From NCBI RefSeq assembly GCF_014652435.1, contig NZ_BMYU01000003.1, forward strand, positions 310,001-374,000: a stretch of 64,000 bases of DNA. Direction: 5' to 3'. Under the pieces are notes generated by a model. It saw only the letters and a list, made by a program, of their open reading frames with translations, did no database searches and had not been told where the DNA came from. Position 1 is the stretch's first letter, and every line of letters starts with the position of its first letter. The DNA is from Cognatundibacterium squillarum. GTDB lineage: Bacteria > Pseudomonadota > Gammaproteobacteria > Burkholderiales > Burkholderiaceae_D. A program made the position numbers and the translations under genes. This document shows positions 10,578-21,646 of this stretch, piece by piece.

Positions 10578-11447
10578 TTAGACCGCTGCCGCACCGGCGA
10601 CGATCTCGGAGAGCTCTTTGGTAATCGCAGCCTGACGGGTCTTGTTGTAGACCAGCTTCAGTTCTTTGATCACATTACCCGCATTTTCACTTGCTGCCTT
10701 CATCGCCACCATACGGGCCGACTGTTCGGACGCCATGTTTTCAGCGACAGCCTGATAAATCAGTGCTTCAACATAACGAATCAGCAATTCATCAATCACG
10801 GTAGGTGCATCCGGCTCATAGATGTAATCCCATGAATGGGAAGACTCATCCGCCTTCAGCTTGTCAGAACTCAGCGGCAGCAATTGCTCCAGCACCGGTT
10901 CTTGTTTCATCGTGTTGATAAAACGGGTATATGTCAGGTAAACCGCGTCGAGCTTGCCTTCCTGATATGCATCCAGCAATACTTTTACCGGACCAATCAG
11001 TTTATCGAGGTGCGGTGTGTCGCCCAGTTGCACAACCTGAGAAACCACTGGTGCACCGATACGATTCAGGAAGCCGAGGCCTTTATTACCAATCGCAACC
11101 GTTTCAACTTGTAAGCCTTTGCCTTCGAGTTCACGCAGCTTCTGGGTAACCAGACGCAGGACGTTGGTGTTCAAGCCACCGCACAGACCTTTGTCTGTAG
11201 TCACCACGATCAGGCCAACTTTTTTGGCCTGATCTTGCTGAATCATGAAAGGATGCGTGTACTCTGGATTGGCTTGTGACAGGTTCGCAGCGATATTACG
11301 AATCTTCTCACTGTATGGACGTGCAGCTCGCATACGATCCTGCGCTTTACGCATTTTCGATGCTGCTACCATTTCCATCGCTTTGGTGATCTTCTTCGTA
11401 TTTTCTACGCTTTTGATCTTGCCACGTATCTCTTTGCCTGCAGCCAT
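10578..11447 (-). CDS. atpG: ATP synthase F1 gamma subunit
   Basis: Central rotor shaft of F1. The 289 residues start with the conserved N-terminal helix ([28 protein letters not shown]) and end with the C-terminal helix carrying [19 protein letters not shown]. The middle [11 protein letters not shown] motif is intact. The gene sits between atpA and atpD with about 30-base gaps and normal length. Confidence 0.98.
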   Translation of the reverse strand: MAAGKEIRGKIKSVENTKKITKAMEMVAASKMRKAQDRMRAARPYSEKIRNIAANLSQANPEYTHPFMIQQDQAKKVGLIVVTTDKGLCGGLNTNVLRLVTQKLRELEGKGLQVETVAIGNKGLGFLNRIGAPVVSQVVQLGDTPHLDKLIGPVKVLLDAYQEGKLDAVYLTYTRFINTMKQEPVLEQLLPLSSDKLKADESSHSWDYIYEPDAPTVIDELLIRYVEALIYQAVAENMASEQSARMVAMKAASENAGNVIKELKLVYNKTRQAAITKELSEIVAGAAAV

Positions 11448-11476
11448 GAGTATTGACTCCTTCTAGCTACAGTCGA

Positions 11477-13018
11477 TTAATAGGCGCCGGATTTTTTGAA
11501 ATCAGCAATTGCGGCAGCCATGGCAGCTTCGCCATCTTTGTCCAGTTGCTTGGTTTCTTCGATCTTAGCGAGCAGCGCAGCGTGGCTGGTCTTCAGGAAG
11601 TTATGCAGACCGGATTCGAACGCCAGAACGCTCGAAACAGCTACATCATCCAGATAACCTTTGTTTGCAGCAAACAGACTCGCTGCCATCAGAGAGATGG
11701 ACAGTGGAGAGTATTGTGCCTGTTTGAGCAATTCAGTAACGCGTGCACCACGGTCCAGCTGCTTGCGGGTTGCTTCGTCCAGATCGGAAGCAAACTGCGC
11801 AAACGCTGCCAGTTCACGATACTGCGCCAGATCGGTACGGATACCGCCGGACAGATTTTTAATAACTTTAGTCTGTGCAGCACCACCAACACGGGAAACA
11901 GAAATACCCGCGTTAATCGCCGGACGAATACCGGAGTTAAACAGGTTAGTTTCCAGGAAGATCTGGCCGTCAGTAATCGAAATTACGTTGGTCGGAACGA
12001 ACGCAGAAACGTCACCAGCCTGGGTTTCGATAATTGGCAACGCAGTCAGGGAACCGGTTTTACCTTTTACTTCACCTTTGGTGAATGCTTCAACGTAGTC
12101 AGCATTAACACGTGCAGCACGTTCCAGCAGACGGGAGTGCAGATAGAATACGTCACCCGGGTATGCTTCACGGCCTGGTGGGCGGCGCAGCAGCAGGGAA
12201 ACCTGACGGTAAGCAACCGCTTGTTTGGACAGATCATCATAAATGATCAGTGCATCTTCACCACGGTCACGGAAGTATTCACCCATCGCGCAACCGGAGT
12301 ATGCAGCAACGTATTGCATCGCTGCAGATTCAGATGCAGTCGCAGCAACAACAATGGTGTATTCCATCGCGCCGTGTGCTTCCAGAGCGCGTACCACGTT
12401 TTTGATCGAAGAAGCTTTCTGACCGATCGCAACGTAGATACAGGTCATATTCTGACCTTTTTGATTGATGATGGCATCAATCGCTACAGCTGTTTTACCA
12501 GTTTGACGGTCACCGATGATCAGCTCACGCTGACCACGACCAACCGGAACCATCGCGTCAATCGCTTTCAGACCTGTTTGCATAGGCTGAGAAACGGATT
12601 CACGGGCGATAACACCCGGAGCGATTTTTTCGATCGGTGCAGACAGAGCTGCATTGATCGGGCCTTTGCCGTCGATAGGCTGACCCAGTGCGTTTACAAC
12701 GCGGCCGCACAGTTCAGGACCAATCGGCACTTCCAGAATACGACCGGTACATTTAACGGTATCGCCTTCGGAAATGTGCTCGTAGTCACCCAGAATAACG
12801 GCACCAACGGAGTCACGCTCCAGATTCAGCGCCAGACCAAATGTGTTACCAGGGAATTCCAGCATCTCACCTTGCATCGCGTCAGACAGACCGTGGATGC
12901 GGCAGATGCCGTCGGTGACGGAAATGACCGTACCTTGATTACGGATCTCAGCGGAATCACCAAGGCCTTGGATCCGGCTCTTGATCAGCTCGCTGATTTC
13001 AGATGGGTTGAGTTGCAT
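11477..13018 (-). CDS. atpA: ATP synthase F1 alpha subunit
   Basis: Non-catalytic nucleotide-binding subunit of F1. The 513 residues begin with [11 protein letters not shown] and contain Walker A GDRQTGKT at 169-176, [17 protein letters not shown] and the arginine-finger segment [10 protein letters not shown]. The C-terminal domain is full length. It lies 26 bases downstream of atpH in the operon. Confidence 0.99.
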   Translation of the reverse strand: MQLNPSEISELIKSRIQGLGDSAEIRNQGTVISVTDGICRIHGLSDAMQGEMLEFPGNTFGLALNLERDSVGAVILGDYEHISEGDTVKCTGRILEVPIGPELCGRVVNALGQPIDGKGPINAALSAPIEKIAPGVIARESVSQPMQTGLKAIDAMVPVGRGQRELIIGDRQTGKTAVAIDAIINQKGQNMTCIYVAIGQKASSIKNVVRALEAHGAMEYTIVVAATASESAAMQYVAAYSGCAMGEYFRDRGEDALIIYDDLSKQAVAYRQVSLLLRRPPGREAYPGDVFYLHSRLLERAARVNADYVEAFTKGEVKGKTGSLTALPIIETQAGDVSAFVPTNVISITDGQIFLETNLFNSGIRPAINAGISVSRVGGAAQTKVIKNLSGGIRTDLAQYRELAAFAQFASDLDEATRKQLDRGARVTELLKQAQYSPLSISLMAASLFAANKGYLDDVAVSSVLAFESGLHNFLKTSHAALLAKIEETKQLDKDGEAAMAAAIADFKKSGAY

Positions 13019-13044
13019 ACTAACTCCTAATATGTATTACGTTC

Positions 13045-13578
13045 TTACGCTGTCAGAGCGGCCTGCATTTTCTGCAGCTTTGCGCGAACCGACGTATCGA
13101 GCACCTGATCACCAACCACTACACGCACGCCGCCGATCAGAGAAGAATCCACTGTGACGGTTGGGTGCAGCTTGCGGCCAAATTTCTTTTCCAGTGTCGC
13201 AGCCAGCTCATTGACCTGTTCTGCTGTCATTTCGAAAGCGCTGGTTACTTCTGCATCTGCTGCACCTTCGTGTGCGTTTTTCAGAGCATGGAACTGGAAA
13301 GCGATTTCCGGCAGCAAAGTCAGGCGGTCATAGTCAGCAATAGTGTTGATGAAGTTTTTCACTTCAGCGTTTGCTGGCGTTTTGAGCGCAGACAGGAAAA
13401 TCTCAGCACGCTGTGCGGCCGAGACTTTGGGGTTGTGTGCAAGAGCTTGTACATCGGGATGCGCAGCTACCTGTGCTATTTCAGAAACCAGTTCTGCCCA
13501 TGCGGACAGATCACCGGCCTGAGCAACACGAAACAGCGCTTCAGCGTAAGGACGAGCGATCGTTGCGAGTTCGGCCAT
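13045..13578 (-). CDS. atpH: ATP synthase F1 delta subunit
   Basis: Peripheral-stalk subunit joining b to alpha. The 177-residue protein has the typical N-terminal helical domain ([18 protein letters not shown]) and the C-terminal [21 protein letters not shown] motif. It starts two bases after the atpF stop, which indicates tight translational coupling. Confidence 0.97.
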   Translation of the reverse strand: MAELATIARPYAEALFRVAQAGDLSAWAELVSEIAQVAAHPDVQALAHNPKVSAAQRAEIFLSALKTPANAEVKNFINTIADYDRLTLLPEIAFQFHALKNAHEGAADAEVTSAFEMTAEQVNELAATLEKKFGRKLHPTVTVDSSLIGGVRVVVGDQVLDTSVRAKLQKMQAALTA

Positions 13579-13580
13579 GA

Positions 13581-14051
13581 TTACAGCTCGGTTTTGAGTT
13601 GAGTCAACAGATCTGCGTGAGCGGATGCATTGATTTCACGCTTCAGAATCTGCTCTGCGCCTTTCACTGCCAGTACGGCAACCTGGTCGCGCAGCTCTGC
13701 ACGTGCTTTAGTAACTTGATTGTCAGCGTCTGCTTTAGCAGCAGCGATGATGCGGGCAGCTTCAGCAGCCGCTGCATTTTTCGCTTCTTCGATGATCGCC
13801 AGTGCACGCTTTTCTGCGTCGCCAACACGTTTCTGACCTTCTTGCGCTGCTGTTGCCAGCTCAGCCTGAACACGTTTTTCTGCAGCCTGCATTTCTGCAC
13901 GGCCACGGTCAGCAGCTGCCAGACCGTCCGCGATTTTATTGCGGCGTTCATCAAGTGCAGCGATGATTGGCGGCCATACGAACTTCATGGTGACCAATGC
14001 CAAAACAAAGAATACTATGCACTGATAAAATAAAGTTGCATTTAAGTTCAC
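13581..14051 (-). CDS. atpF: ATP synthase F0 subunit b
   Basis: Membrane-anchored peripheral stalk. The 156 residues have one N-terminal membrane helix (about 6-26) followed by a long charged, Ala-rich coiled coil ([20 protein letters not shown]...). There is a single b gene, so a b2 homodimer is expected as in E. coli. It lies between atpE and atpH. Confidence 0.97.
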   Translation of the reverse strand: MNLNATLFYQCIVFFVLALVTMKFVWPPIIAALDERRNKIADGLAAADRGRAEMQAAEKRVQAELATAAQEGQKRVGDAEKRALAIIEEAKNAAAAEAARIIAAAKADADNQVTKARAELRDQVAVLAVKGAEQILKREINASAHADLLTQLKTEL

Positions 14052-14121
14052 GGTATTTCCTTATCTAAATGGATCAAGCCGGAAGCGAAAACCACTTCCG
14101 GCACAGAAAGGAAAAATCGTA

Positions 14122-14373
<252 letters not shown>

Positions 14374-14450
14374 TCAAAAAAAATTAAAATGAACCAAAAA
14401 ACAAAAACACAAGAATGAAATCGCGCTTGCCGCTTATTCTAACCAGATGC

Positions 14451-15272
14451 TTAGTGCGCATCATGAGCCTGACCAATGTATACCAGGGTCAGCATCATGA
14501 AAATAAACGCTTGTAAGAACACGATCAGAATATGGAAAATCGCCCAGGCAGAACCTGCAATCACCTGGCCGATACCGCCACCGATACCAACCATACCGCC
14601 AAGCAGTGCGATCAGCAGGAACAGCAGTTCGCCGGCAAACATGTTACCGAACAACCGCATACCCAGGGAAACCGTTTTTGCAGCGAACTCGATCAATTGC
14701 AGCAGCAAATTGAAAGGCGCCATTTTAATGCCAAACGGAGCGGACAATAATTCGTGAATAAAACCACCCAGACCTTTGATTTTGACGCTGTAGTACAGCA
14801 TCAGCAGCAATACGCCGAGGGAAATACCAATCGCGCCGTTCAGATCAGCGGTTGGCACTACGCGGTGGTGCATCTCTGCAGAAATACCCAGCAGAGGGAA
14901 AATCAGACCGGAGAACAGATCAACCGGCAGGAAATCGAGGGAGTTCATCAGGGAAACCCAGACGAACACGGTCAGCGCCAGCGGAGCGATGAAACTGCGG
15001 TCGCCGTGAACAATCGATTTAGACTGCTCTTCCACCATTTCCACCAGCATCTCAACAGCCGCCTGGAAGCGGGTTGGTACACCGGAAGTTGCCTTGCGGG
15101 CTGCAAGACGCATAATAATCAGTCCGAGAATACCGCAGAAAATGGACCAGAACAGCGTGTCCATATTCACGATAGAAAAATCTACGATGTTTTCCTGATG
15201 CTTGGTCGATAAATGTCCTAAGTGATGGACAATATATTCCGACGCGGATGGTGCGTGCTCAGTTGCGCTCAT
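14451..15272 (-). CDS. atpB: ATP synthase F0 subunit a
   Basis: Proton-channel subunit next to the c-ring. The 273 residues contain several membrane helices and the key Arg in [13 protein letters not shown], plus the C-terminal helix [25 protein letters not shown]. The start overlaps the atpI stop by four bases (ATGA). Confidence 0.98.
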   Translation of the reverse strand: MSATEHAPSASEYIVHHLGHLSTKHQENIVDFSIVNMDTLFWSIFCGILGLIIMRLAARKATSGVPTRFQAAVEMLVEMVEEQSKSIVHGDRSFIAPLALTVFVWVSLMNSLDFLPVDLFSGLIFPLLGISAEMHHRVVPTADLNGAIGISLGVLLLMLYYSVKIKGLGGFIHELLSAPFGIKMAPFNLLLQLIEFAAKTVSLGMRLFGNMFAGELLFLLIALLGGMVGIGGGIGQVIAGSAWAIFHILIVFLQAFIFMMLTLVYIGQAHDAH

Positions 15273-15613
15273 GGTCGTTGTTTAAACAATAAAATGAAAT
15301 AACTTTTCAGTACCAGAATGAAGGCGATCACAAATGCCGCCCAGTTCACTCCCGGATACCAGATCACCACTGCCCCCATCAGGGCCAGGGTCATTGCAAT
15401 CTTTACAAATTCACCGATGAAAAATGTTACCGGTGATGCTCCGTCCACACGTTTGGTGCCGACATAAAGCCGCAACGCAAAAAACGCATTCGGAACCGCA
15501 CAGCAAACGCCGCCTGCCAGAGCAGAATACGCTGCTGAAGTATCACTGACGAGTCCGGCCAGCACTGCCACGATGAGGGCTGTTGCCAGCTGCAACAGGA
15601 CGATCCTGGCCAT
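15269..15613 (-). CDS. atpI: ATP synthase accessory protein I
   Basis: Small membrane protein (114 residues, about four hydrophobic segments) at the head of the atp operon. AtpI proteins help assemble the c-ring or import Mg2+; the exact role is debated. The motif [17 protein letters not shown] is typical. GAGGAAGGTGT precedes the ATG, and the two upstream promoters make it the first gene of the atp transcript. Confidence 0.93.
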   Translation of the reverse strand: MARIVLLQLATALIVAVLAGLVSDTSAAYSALAGGVCCAVPNAFFALRLYVGTKRVDGASPVTFFIGEFVKIAMTLALMGAVVIWYPGVNWAAFVIAFILVLKSYFILLFKQRP

Positions 15614-15665
15614 ACACCTTCCTCTTATTCACTAACGAAAGTTGTTTTCGCCGCCGTGTTGCAGA

Positions 15666-15695
15666 ATTATTTTTGGCAGGGAAAATTCTCGTCAA
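15666..15695 (-). promoter_or_regulatory. atp operon promoter P2 (proximal)
   Basis: Minus-strand TTGACG, 18-base spacer, AATAAT. It lies about 50 bases upstream of the atpI start. This is a sigma70-type prediction from sequence only. Confidence 0.5.
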
Positions 15696-15708
15696 CTAAA
15701 ACCACGGA

Positions 15709-15738
15709 ATTATACGTGTTAGTTCGTAGCAACGTCAA
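15709..15738 (-). promoter_or_regulatory. atp operon promoter P1 (distal)
   Basis: Minus-strand TTGACG, 18-base spacer, TATAAT, a near-consensus sigma70 promoter about 95 bases upstream of atpI. Its -35 box overlaps the stop codon of the preceding hydrolase gene. Confidence 0.7.
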
Positions 15739-16331
15739 ACTTTCGTTACATCGGAATTCGGGGCCGAAATCGGCGTTTTTGCGTCAGTTAACCGAAAATC
15801 CAGCCATTCCTGCACAATCTGCCATCCGGCATCCCAATTTCCGAGTCCGGATTCGCTGTTGATATGTCCGCAGTTACCCACATCCCATACCGGCAATTGC
15901 CATTTTTCAGCCCATTGCATGGCTTTCTCTGCATCACACCACGGATCATCACGCGAAATAAGCACTTTACCCGGCACTTGCAGCGGAATTTGTGGCACTG
16001 GCGCAAAATCCGCTGCCGGAAAACCACGACGCTCAGCGTCTGGCGGTGCAACCAATAGTACACCGCGTATCTGCAGGGATGCATTAAGTCCGGGACAACC
16101 TGCACGTAACCAGTGCAACAGCAGAATACATCCCAGACTATGCGCGACGAAAATGACATCCTGCAGACAAAGGCTGACACGCTGGCTCAGCGTCGCCAGC
16201 CATTGTGTCAGTTGTGGCTGATCCCAGTTATCCTGCATCACCCTCTGCACTTGCGGGTGCTGCTGTTCCCAGCGGGTTTGCCAGTGTTCAGGGCCTGAGT
16301 TGTACAGACCGGGTAATGTCAGAATATGCAT
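15735..16331 (-). CDS. RBBP9/YdeN-family alpha/beta hydrolase
   Basis: Serine hydrolase of unknown substrate, 198 residues. It starts with the family pattern LTLPGLYNSGPEHWQTRWE; the nucleophile is Ser65 in AHSLG, the acid Asp is in SRDDPWCD, and the His is in GHINSESGLGNWDAG. It starts five bases after the parB stop, so it is likely co-transcribed with parAB. Burkholderiales often carry a gene of this type between parB and the atp operon. Confidence 0.88.
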   Translation of the reverse strand: MHILTLPGLYNSGPEHWQTRWEQQHPQVQRVMQDNWDQPQLTQWLATLSQRVSLCLQDVIFVAHSLGCILLLHWLRAGCPGLNASLQIRGVLLVAPPDAERRGFPAADFAPVPQIPLQVPGKVLISRDDPWCDAEKAMQWAEKWQLPVWDVGNCGHINSESGLGNWDAGWQIVQEWLDFRLTDAKTPISAPNSDVTKV

Positions 16332-16336
16332 GTTGT

Positions 16337-17230
16337 TTATTGGCCACGGATTTTGAGCAGAATCCCATCCAGCGTGTCCAGATCAGCAAAATCAATGATC
16401 AACTGACCTTTTCCGCGCTGGCCCATTTTCAATACCACCTGCGTTGCCAGCAGATCGGCGATCTCTTCTTCCAGGCGCTTTATGTCGCGGGACTTTTCCG
16501 GTTTTTCACGGCCTTTCGGCGTACCCGTTTGCTCCGCTGTGGTTTTCGCGACCAGTTTTTCCGCTTCGCGTACCGACATGCGCTTGGCCACAATCTGATT
16601 CGCCAGCTGAATCTGGGTTGCCGCATCGGTCGCCAGCAGGGATCGGGCGTGGCCCATATCAATATCCCCTGCCATCAGCATGGTTTGCACCGGTTTGGCC
16701 AGATTCATCAGGCGCAACAGATTCGATACGGCGCTGCGTGAACGTCCGACTGACTGGGCGGCCTGTTCGTGCGTAAAGTTGAAGTCGGTAATCAGGCGAT
16801 GTATGCCCTGGGCTTCTTCTAGCGGATTTAAGTCTTCACGCTGCATGTTTTCGATCAGTGCCATTGCAGCGGCAGCCTGATCATCCACATCTTTCACCAG
16901 TACCGGAACTTCTTCCATACCGGCCAGTTGCGAAGCACGGAAGCGGCGCTCACCGGCAATGATTTCGTAGCGCGTTTTGCCACCTTCATTGCCTATCGGT
17001 CTGACCAGAATCGGTTGCATCAGACCCTGTGCCTTTATCGACGCGGCCAGTTCCGCCAGCGCACCTTCATCCATGCGGGTACGTGGCTGATATTTACCTG
17101 CCTGCATTTGCGAAACTGCAAGCGTAGTCGGGGCTCCGGAGACAGTAGGTACTGACTCAGCAAAGTCCGATGCACCACCGAGCAGGGCATCCAGCCCGCG
17201 TCCCAGTCCTTTTTGTTTTTTCACTACCAT
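16337..17230 (-). CDS. parB: Chromosome-partitioning protein ParB
   Basis: 297-residue CTP-dependent clamp that loads at parS sites and spreads on DNA. It has the N-terminal ParA-interacting GLGRGLDALLGG motif, the CTP-binding GERRFRASQLAG box, and a helix-turn-helix (THEQAAQSVGRSRSAVSNLLRL). The linker from about 215 to 250 is Lys/Glu-rich before a conserved C-terminal dimerisation domain. It lies two bases after parA. Several TGTTTCACGTGAAACA-type sites in this window are its expected targets. Confidence 0.97.
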   Translation of the reverse strand: MVVKKQKGLGRGLDALLGGASDFAESVPTVSGAPTTLAVSQMQAGKYQPRTRMDEGALAELAASIKAQGLMQPILVRPIGNEGGKTRYEIIAGERRFRASQLAGMEEVPVLVKDVDDQAAAAMALIENMQREDLNPLEEAQGIHRLITDFNFTHEQAAQSVGRSRSAVSNLLRLMNLAKPVQTMLMAGDIDMGHARSLLATDAATQIQLANQIVAKRMSVREAEKLVAKTTAEQTGTPKGREKPEKSRDIKRLEEEIADLLATQVVLKMGQRGKGQLIIDFADLDTLDGILLKIRGQ

Positions 17231-17232
17231 GT

Positions 17233-18009
17233 TCAGTTATCCAGCTTTTTAATACGTTCTACCATCTCTGCACCGAATGCGATGTAAGCCTGCGCGCCCT
17301 TAGAGGACGGGTCAAACACCACACCGGGCATACCGTAAGAAGGGGCTTCAGCCAGCCGCACATTGCGCGGGATGACGGTACGGAATACCTTGTCGCCGAA
17401 ATGCTGTTCCAGCTGATCTGAAACCTGTTGCGACAGCGTCATACGCGGATCAAACATCACACGCAGCAATCCGACAATCTTCAGATCCGGGTTCAGACTG
17501 GCGGAGACTTTTTTGATGGTATTCGCCAGATCCGACAGACCTTCGAGTGCGTAGTATTCGCACTGCATAGGAATAATCACACCGTGCGCGGCACATAAGC
17601 CATTCAGTGTCAGCATCGATAATGCCGGCGGGCAGTCGATCAGTACGAAATCGTAGTCTTTATCGACCGCCGCAATTGCATTGCGCAGACGTTTGTCGCG
17701 GTTTTCCAGTTCCACCATTTCGACTTCGGCACCGGCCAGTTCGCGATTTGCCGGCAGTACATCGAAATGTCCGGTTTCTGAACGCTGGCGCGCAGCGCCA
17801 ATGTCTGCCATACCGAGCAGGACCTCGTAGACCGATGCTGTCAGACGGGCTTTGTTGATGCCCGCGCCCATGGTGGCATTGCCCTGCGGATCGAGATCGA
17901 TCAGCAGTACACGCTGTTCCAGCTTGGCCAGACCGGCAGCCAGATTGACGGTGGTGGTGGTTTTACCCACCCCACCCTTTTGATTGGCAACGCAAAAGAT
18001 TTTTGCCAT
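17233..18009 (-). CDS. parA: Chromosome-partitioning ATPase ParA (Soj)
   Basis: Deviant Walker A ATPase that moves ParB-parS complexes. The sequence starts MAKIFCVANQKGGVGKTTTTVNL with the deviant Walker A KGGVGKTT, followed by LLIDLDPQGN and the Walker B VLIDCPPALS. The 258-residue start at 18009 has AGGATGG upstream; an ATG three codons earlier overlaps that ribosome site and is less likely. It is in an operon with rsmG upstream (about 50-base gap) and parB downstream. Confidence 0.97.
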   Translation of the reverse strand: MAKIFCVANQKGGVGKTTTTVNLAAGLAKLEQRVLLIDLDPQGNATMGAGINKARLTASVYEVLLGMADIGAARQRSETGHFDVLPANRELAGAEVEMVELENRDKRLRNAIAAVDKDYDFVLIDCPPALSMLTLNGLCAAHGVIIPMQCEYYALEGLSDLANTIKKVSASLNPDLKIVGLLRVMFDPRMTLSQQVSDQLEQHFGDKVFRTVIPRNVRLAEAPSYGMPGVVFDPSSKGAQAYIAFGAEMVERIKKLDN

Positions 18010-18058
18010 AAAAACCATCCTATGGTGAATTTGTTATTTCCTGCTCATTGTCCCATGA

Positions 18059-18709
18059 TCAGGCAGCAGTTTTCTGTATAAAAATCAGATGTCGTTCTGC
18101 GTCCAGCCCCGGAACGGTCAGCGGCCGCACCTCTTTGACTTCCCAGCCTTCCGGTAAGCGCTCCATTTCACCCTGCGGATGTACACCTTTCATTGCGATA
18201 AAGCGCCCGCCCTCTGCCAGCAAGTGCTGCGACCAGTTGACGAAATTGTTCAGCTCAGAGAAGGCACGCGAGGTAATCACGTCAAACGGCTGATTCACTT
18301 GCAGGGATTCAACACGGGCGCTGTAGACCGTGACATTGTTCAGACCCAGTTCTGCTTTGGCCTGATTCAGAAAGGCGGTTTTCTTACTGACCGTATCAAT
18401 CATGGAGATTTTCTTGTCAGGATAGCAAATTGCCAGAATCATTCCCGGCAAACCGCCACCGGAACCGACATCCAGCACATTCTGCGCTTCGGTGAAGGCT
18501 GGAACTGCGGACAAAGAATCGAGGACATGATGCGTCATCATTTCTTTCGGATCGCGGATGGCGGTCAGGTTGTACACAGAATTCCATTTAGACAATATTA
18601 TCAAATAGTTAATAATCTTATCTTGTTGTTCTTTTGTTAACTTTATGCAAAGTGCATCTAATCCTGACTCGAGCACGGGTCTCAGATTTTCGATATGGCT
18701 TGCTGTCAT
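18059..18709 (-). CDS. rsmG: 16S rRNA (guanine-527-N7)-methyltransferase RsmG (GidB)
   Basis: SAM-dependent methyltransferase that modifies G527 of 16S rRNA. The 216-residue protein has the family stretch [13 protein letters not shown], the SAM loop [12 protein letters not shown] and later ITSRAF. The start overlaps the mnmG stop by four bases. The first 60 codons, around [13 protein letters not shown], use unusually AT-rich codons compared with the rest of the gene and its neighbours. Confidence 0.97.
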   Translation of the reverse strand: MTASHIENLRPVLESGLDALCIKLTKEQQDKIINYLIILSKWNSVYNLTAIRDPKEMMTHHVLDSLSAVPAFTEAQNVLDVGSGGGLPGMILAICYPDKKISMIDTVSKKTAFLNQAKAELGLNNVTVYSARVESLQVNQPFDVITSRAFSELNNFVNWSQHLLAEGGRFIAMKGVHPQGEMERLPEGWEVKEVRPLTVPGLDAERHLIFIQKTAA

Positions 18710-20652
18710 GCGTCGACTCCGCTTGCAGATGTTTCACGTGAAGCAGACTCAAATTCTTTGAAACCATGCTTCTTCAAATGGATCAGTAATAAGGACATTG
18801 CGGCAGGGGTCACGCCGGAAATGCGGCTGCACTGCCCCAGTGTCTCTGGTTGATGTTTGTTCAGTTTTTGCTGAACTTCGATCGACAAGCCTTGCACTTG
18901 CAAATAGTCAAAGCCGACCGGCATACGCAAATGTTCGTAGTGCGCCTGACGTTCCACCTCTTTGGCCTGACGGTCGATATAGCCGGCATACTTGATCTGA
19001 ATCTCAACTTGTTCGCGCACCGCCGGATCTTCTACCGCCGGCAAAGCCAGTTCCTGCCCTTCGGTTCCACGCAGGCTCATCAGGCTGTCGTAAGTCACTT
19101 GCGGACGACGCAGCAAATCGGCCAGCGAATATTCGCGTTCCAGTGCCTTACCTGCCACACGTTCTGCTTCAGCTGCACTGACGATGCGCGGGTTCACCCA
19201 GGTCGAGCGCAGGCGCTGCATTTCACGTGAAACAGTCTCACGTTTGGTTTCAAACGCTTCCCACTGTGCCTGTGTGACACAGCCCAGCTTGTAACCGGTT
19301 TCGGTCAGGCGCATGTCCGCATTGTCTTCACGCAGACTCAGACGGAACTCAGCACGTGACGTGAACATACGGTAAGGCTCTTGCACGCCTTTGGTAATCA
19401 GGTCGTCCACCAGTACGCCGAGGTAAGCTTCGTCGCGACGTGGTGTCCACGACTCTTTACCCTGCGTTTGCAATGCCGCATTCAGACCCGCGAGCAAACC
19501 TTGCGCCGCTGCTTCTTCATAGCCGGTTGTACCGTTGATCTGACCTGCAAAGAACAAGCCATCAATCTGACGTGTTTCCAGTGATGCTTTTAAGCCGCGC
19601 GGATCGAAGTAATCGTATTCAATCGCATAACCCGGACGCAGGATGTAAGCGTTTTCCAGACCACGCATAGAGCGCACCAGCTCCAGCTGCACATCAAATG
19701 GCAGACTGGTAGAGATACCGTTCGGATAGAACTCATTGGTGGTCAGACCTTCCGGTTCCAGGAAAATCTGATGCGATTCTTTGCTGGCAAAACGGTGAAT
19801 TTTGTCTTCAATCGAAGGGCAATAGCGCGGCCCCACCCCTTCAATTACCCCTGTGTACATCGGGCTGCGATCCAGTCCGGCGCGGATAATGTCATGGGTT
19901 TTTTCATTGGTATGGGTAATCCAGCACGGCACCTGACGCGGATGCATCGCCGTATTGCCCATATAAGAGAACACCGGCACCGGATCCAGATCGCCCGGTT
20001 GCTCGGACAATTGCGAAAAATCGATACTGCGGCCATCGATCCGTGGCGGGGTACCGGTTTTTAAACGCCCCTGCGGCAACGCCATTTCTTTCAAACGGGC
20101 AGATAGGGAGATCGCCGGCGGGTCGCCAGCACGGCCAGCAGCATACTGATTCAGGCCTACGTGGATTTTTCCATCAAGGAAAGTACCCGCTGTCAGCACC
20201 ACCGCGCGGGCTTTGAAACGGATACCCACCTGCGTTACGGCACCGACCACACGGTTACCTTCGAGGATTAAATCATCCACCGCCTGCTGGAAAATCCACA
20301 GATTCGGCTGATTTTCAAGGCGACTGCGGATCGCTTGTTTGTACAAAATCCGGTCTGCCTGTGCACGGGTTGCACGCACTGCCGGACCTTTGGAGGAGTT
20401 CAGAATTCGGAACTGAATACCGGATTCATCGGTTGCGATAGCCATCGCACCGCCGAGTGCATCGACCTCTTTGACCAGATGACCCTTGCCGATACCACCG
20501 ATGGATGGGTTGCAGGACATCTGTCCGAGGGTCTCAATATTGTGGGTCAGCAGCAAAGTTGCCTGCCCCATACGGGCGGAAACCAGGGCGGCTTCTGTAC
20601 CCGCGTGACCGCCGCCAACGACGATCACATCAAATTCTTTTGGATAATACAT
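18706..20652 (-). CDS. mnmG: tRNA uridine-5-carboxymethylaminomethyl modification enzyme MnmG (GidA)
   Basis: FAD-dependent enzyme that works with MnmE to modify U34 of certain tRNAs. The 648 residues contain the N-terminal FAD-binding [12 protein letters not shown], the conserved [22 protein letters not shown] motif and the C-terminal helical domain. Two parS-like sites lie inside the gene, at 18730-18745 near its 3' end and 19219-19234. A TATAAT lies 37 bases upstream. Confidence 0.98.
   Translation of the reverse strand: MYYPKEFDVIVVGGGHAGTEAALVSARMGQATLLLTHNIETLGQMSCNPSIGGIGKGHLVKEVDALGGAMAIATDESGIQFRILNSSKGPAVRATRAQADRILYKQAIRSRLENQPNLWIFQQAVDDLILEGNRVVGAVTQVGIRFKARAVVLTAGTFLDGKIHVGLNQYAAGRAGDPPAISLSARLKEMALPQGRLKTGTPPRIDGRSIDFSQLSEQPGDLDPVPVFSYMGNTAMHPRQVPCWITHTNEKTHDIIRAGLDRSPMYTGVIEGVGPRYCPSIEDKIHRFASKESHQIFLEPEGLTTNEFYPNGISTSLPFDVQLELVRSMRGLENAYILRPGYAIEYDYFDPRGLKASLETRQIDGLFFAGQINGTTGYEEAAAQGLLAGLNAALQTQGKESWTPRRDEAYLGVLVDDLITKGVQEPYRMFTSRAEFRLSLREDNADMRLTETGYKLGCVTQAQWEAFETKRETVSREMQRLRSTWVNPRIVSAAEAERVAGKALEREYSLADLLRRPQVTYDSLMSLRGTEGQELALPAVEDPAVREQVEIQIKYAGYIDRQAKEVERQAHYEHLRMPVGFDYLQVQGLSIEVQQKLNKHQPETLGQCSRISGVTPAAMSLLLIHLKKHGFKEFESASRETSASGVDA
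18730..18745. promoter_or_regulatory. parS-like site inside mnmG (one mismatch)
   Basis: TGTTTCACGTGAAGCA differs at one position from the consensus parS TGTTTCACGTGAAACA. It lies in the last codons of mnmG. Likely a ParB loading site. Confidence 0.75.
19219..19234. promoter_or_regulatory. parS-like site inside mnmG (two mismatches)
   Basis: The 14 bases TTTCACGTGAAACA match parS exactly and only the first two bases differ. The coding frame runs through it. Confidence 0.65.
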
Positions 20653-20688
20653 AGCGCATTCAAACTACTTTTGACGAAAGGAATTTCG

Positions 20689-20694
20689 ATTATA
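20689..20694 (-). promoter_or_regulatory. Probable -10 box of mnmG
   Basis: Minus-strand TATAAT, 37 bases upstream of the mnmG ATG. The matching -35 region is weak, so only the -10 is called. Confidence 0.45.
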
Positions 20695-20733
20695 GTTTGT
20701 TTTAATTCGCGACCATGTGAAATCAGGAAAAAT

Positions 20734-20767
20734 TAAAGGGTATGTTTCACGTGAAACATACCCTTTA
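20734..20767. promoter_or_regulatory. Consensus parS at the centre of a 34 bp perfect palindrome
   Basis: An exact parS (20743-20758, TGTTTCACGTGAAACA) is extended on both sides into a perfect 34-base palindrome with GGGTA/TACCC flanks. On the minus strand it is followed by ATTTTT, so as RNA it would also be a terminator for the TSUP gene. Both roles are inferred from sequence. Confidence 0.88.
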
Positions 20768-20852
20768 TCATGCGTCTGAATGTCTGACCGGAGGTCGGCA
20801 CCCCGAAAAATCTGACTAAATTTTAAGCAGAATATTGCTGCTTTTACTCCTA

Positions 20853-20868
20853 TGTTTCACGTGAAACA
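20853..20868. promoter_or_regulatory. Consensus parS site
   Basis: Exact TGTTTCACGTGAAACA, 110 bases from the first one and just after the TSUP gene stop. Paired consensus sites next to mnmG-rsmG-parAB are typical of origin-proximal centromeres. Confidence 0.9.
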
Positions 20869-20881
20869 TTGCCTTAACTGT

Positions 20882-21646
20882 TTAACGAAAGAAGGCATCA
20901 TAGCTGTTTTTTATTATCAAACAAACAACTACCAGTAAGAAGATTTTACGGACAAAACCACTGCCATGACGGATTGCCAGGCGACTGCCGAGCAAGGAAC
21001 CACCCACCTGACAGGCCGCCATCAGCGCACCAAGTGCCCAGATCACATGTCCGCTGACGCCGAATAACAACAAGGCTGAGGCATTGGTCGCCACATTCAG
21101 CACCTTAGAAACCGCCGATGCGCGCAGGAAATCGTAGCCGAAAAAACGGACAAAACAGAACACAAAGAAGCTGCCGGTGCCGGGGCCGAAGAAGCCATCA
21201 TAGAAACCAATCACCGCCGCCACCGCGGCAGCCAGCAGGATTTCCTGCCGTCCGGCGAAGCGGGGCTTATCGTTCACACCCAGATCTTTTTTGACGAAAG
21301 TGTACAAAGCCACCGCGCCGAGGATAAAAGGCAGTGCCTTACGCAGATAGGTTGGCGGCACGATAGTGACCAGCCAGGCGCCGAAAAACGAGCAGACAAA
21401 CGCTGCCAGCGCACCGCTGAGTAACAGCGCAGGACGGATTCTGACGGTGCGCAGATAGTTTTGCGCAGCCACCATCGTGCCCCAGATGCTGGCAAGTTTA
21501 TTGGTGCCCAGCAGGGTTGCCGGCACAGAACCTGGCATCACAGAGAACAGCGCCGGAACCTGAATTAGCCCGCCGCCGCCCACCATTGCATCCACAAATC
21601 CGGCAAAAAACGCCGCACCGCCTAATACCAGCCATTCGATTCCCAC
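20882..21646 (-). CDS. TSUP-family (TauE/SafE) membrane permease
   Basis: Predicted inner-membrane transporter of the sulfite/sulfonate exporter family, about eight helices in 254 residues. Signature stretches are FFAGFVDAMVGGGGLIQVPAL near the N-terminus and the mirrored GFYDGFFGPGTGSF in the second half. I place the start at GTG 21646, because GGGAGA lies just upstream and the next 22 codons further upstream do not resemble the family. The substrate cannot be told from sequence. parS sites follow. Confidence 0.88.
   Translation of the reverse strand: MGIEWLVLGGAAFFAGFVDAMVGGGGLIQVPALFSVMPGSVPATLLGTNKLASIWGTMVAAQNYLRTVRIRPALLLSGALAAFVCSFFGAWLVTIVPPTYLRKALPFILGAVALYTFVKKDLGVNDKPRFAGRQEILLAAAVAAVIGFYDGFFGPGTGSFFVFCFVRFFGYDFLRASAVSKVLNVATNASALLLFGVSGHVIWALGALMAACQVGGSLLGSRLAIRHGSGFVRKIFLLVVVCLIIKNSYDAFFR

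Noticed and set aside
11453-13030. 525-residue plus-strand open frame opposite atpA
   Set aside because: Antisense of a highly expressed gene with no family-like motif.
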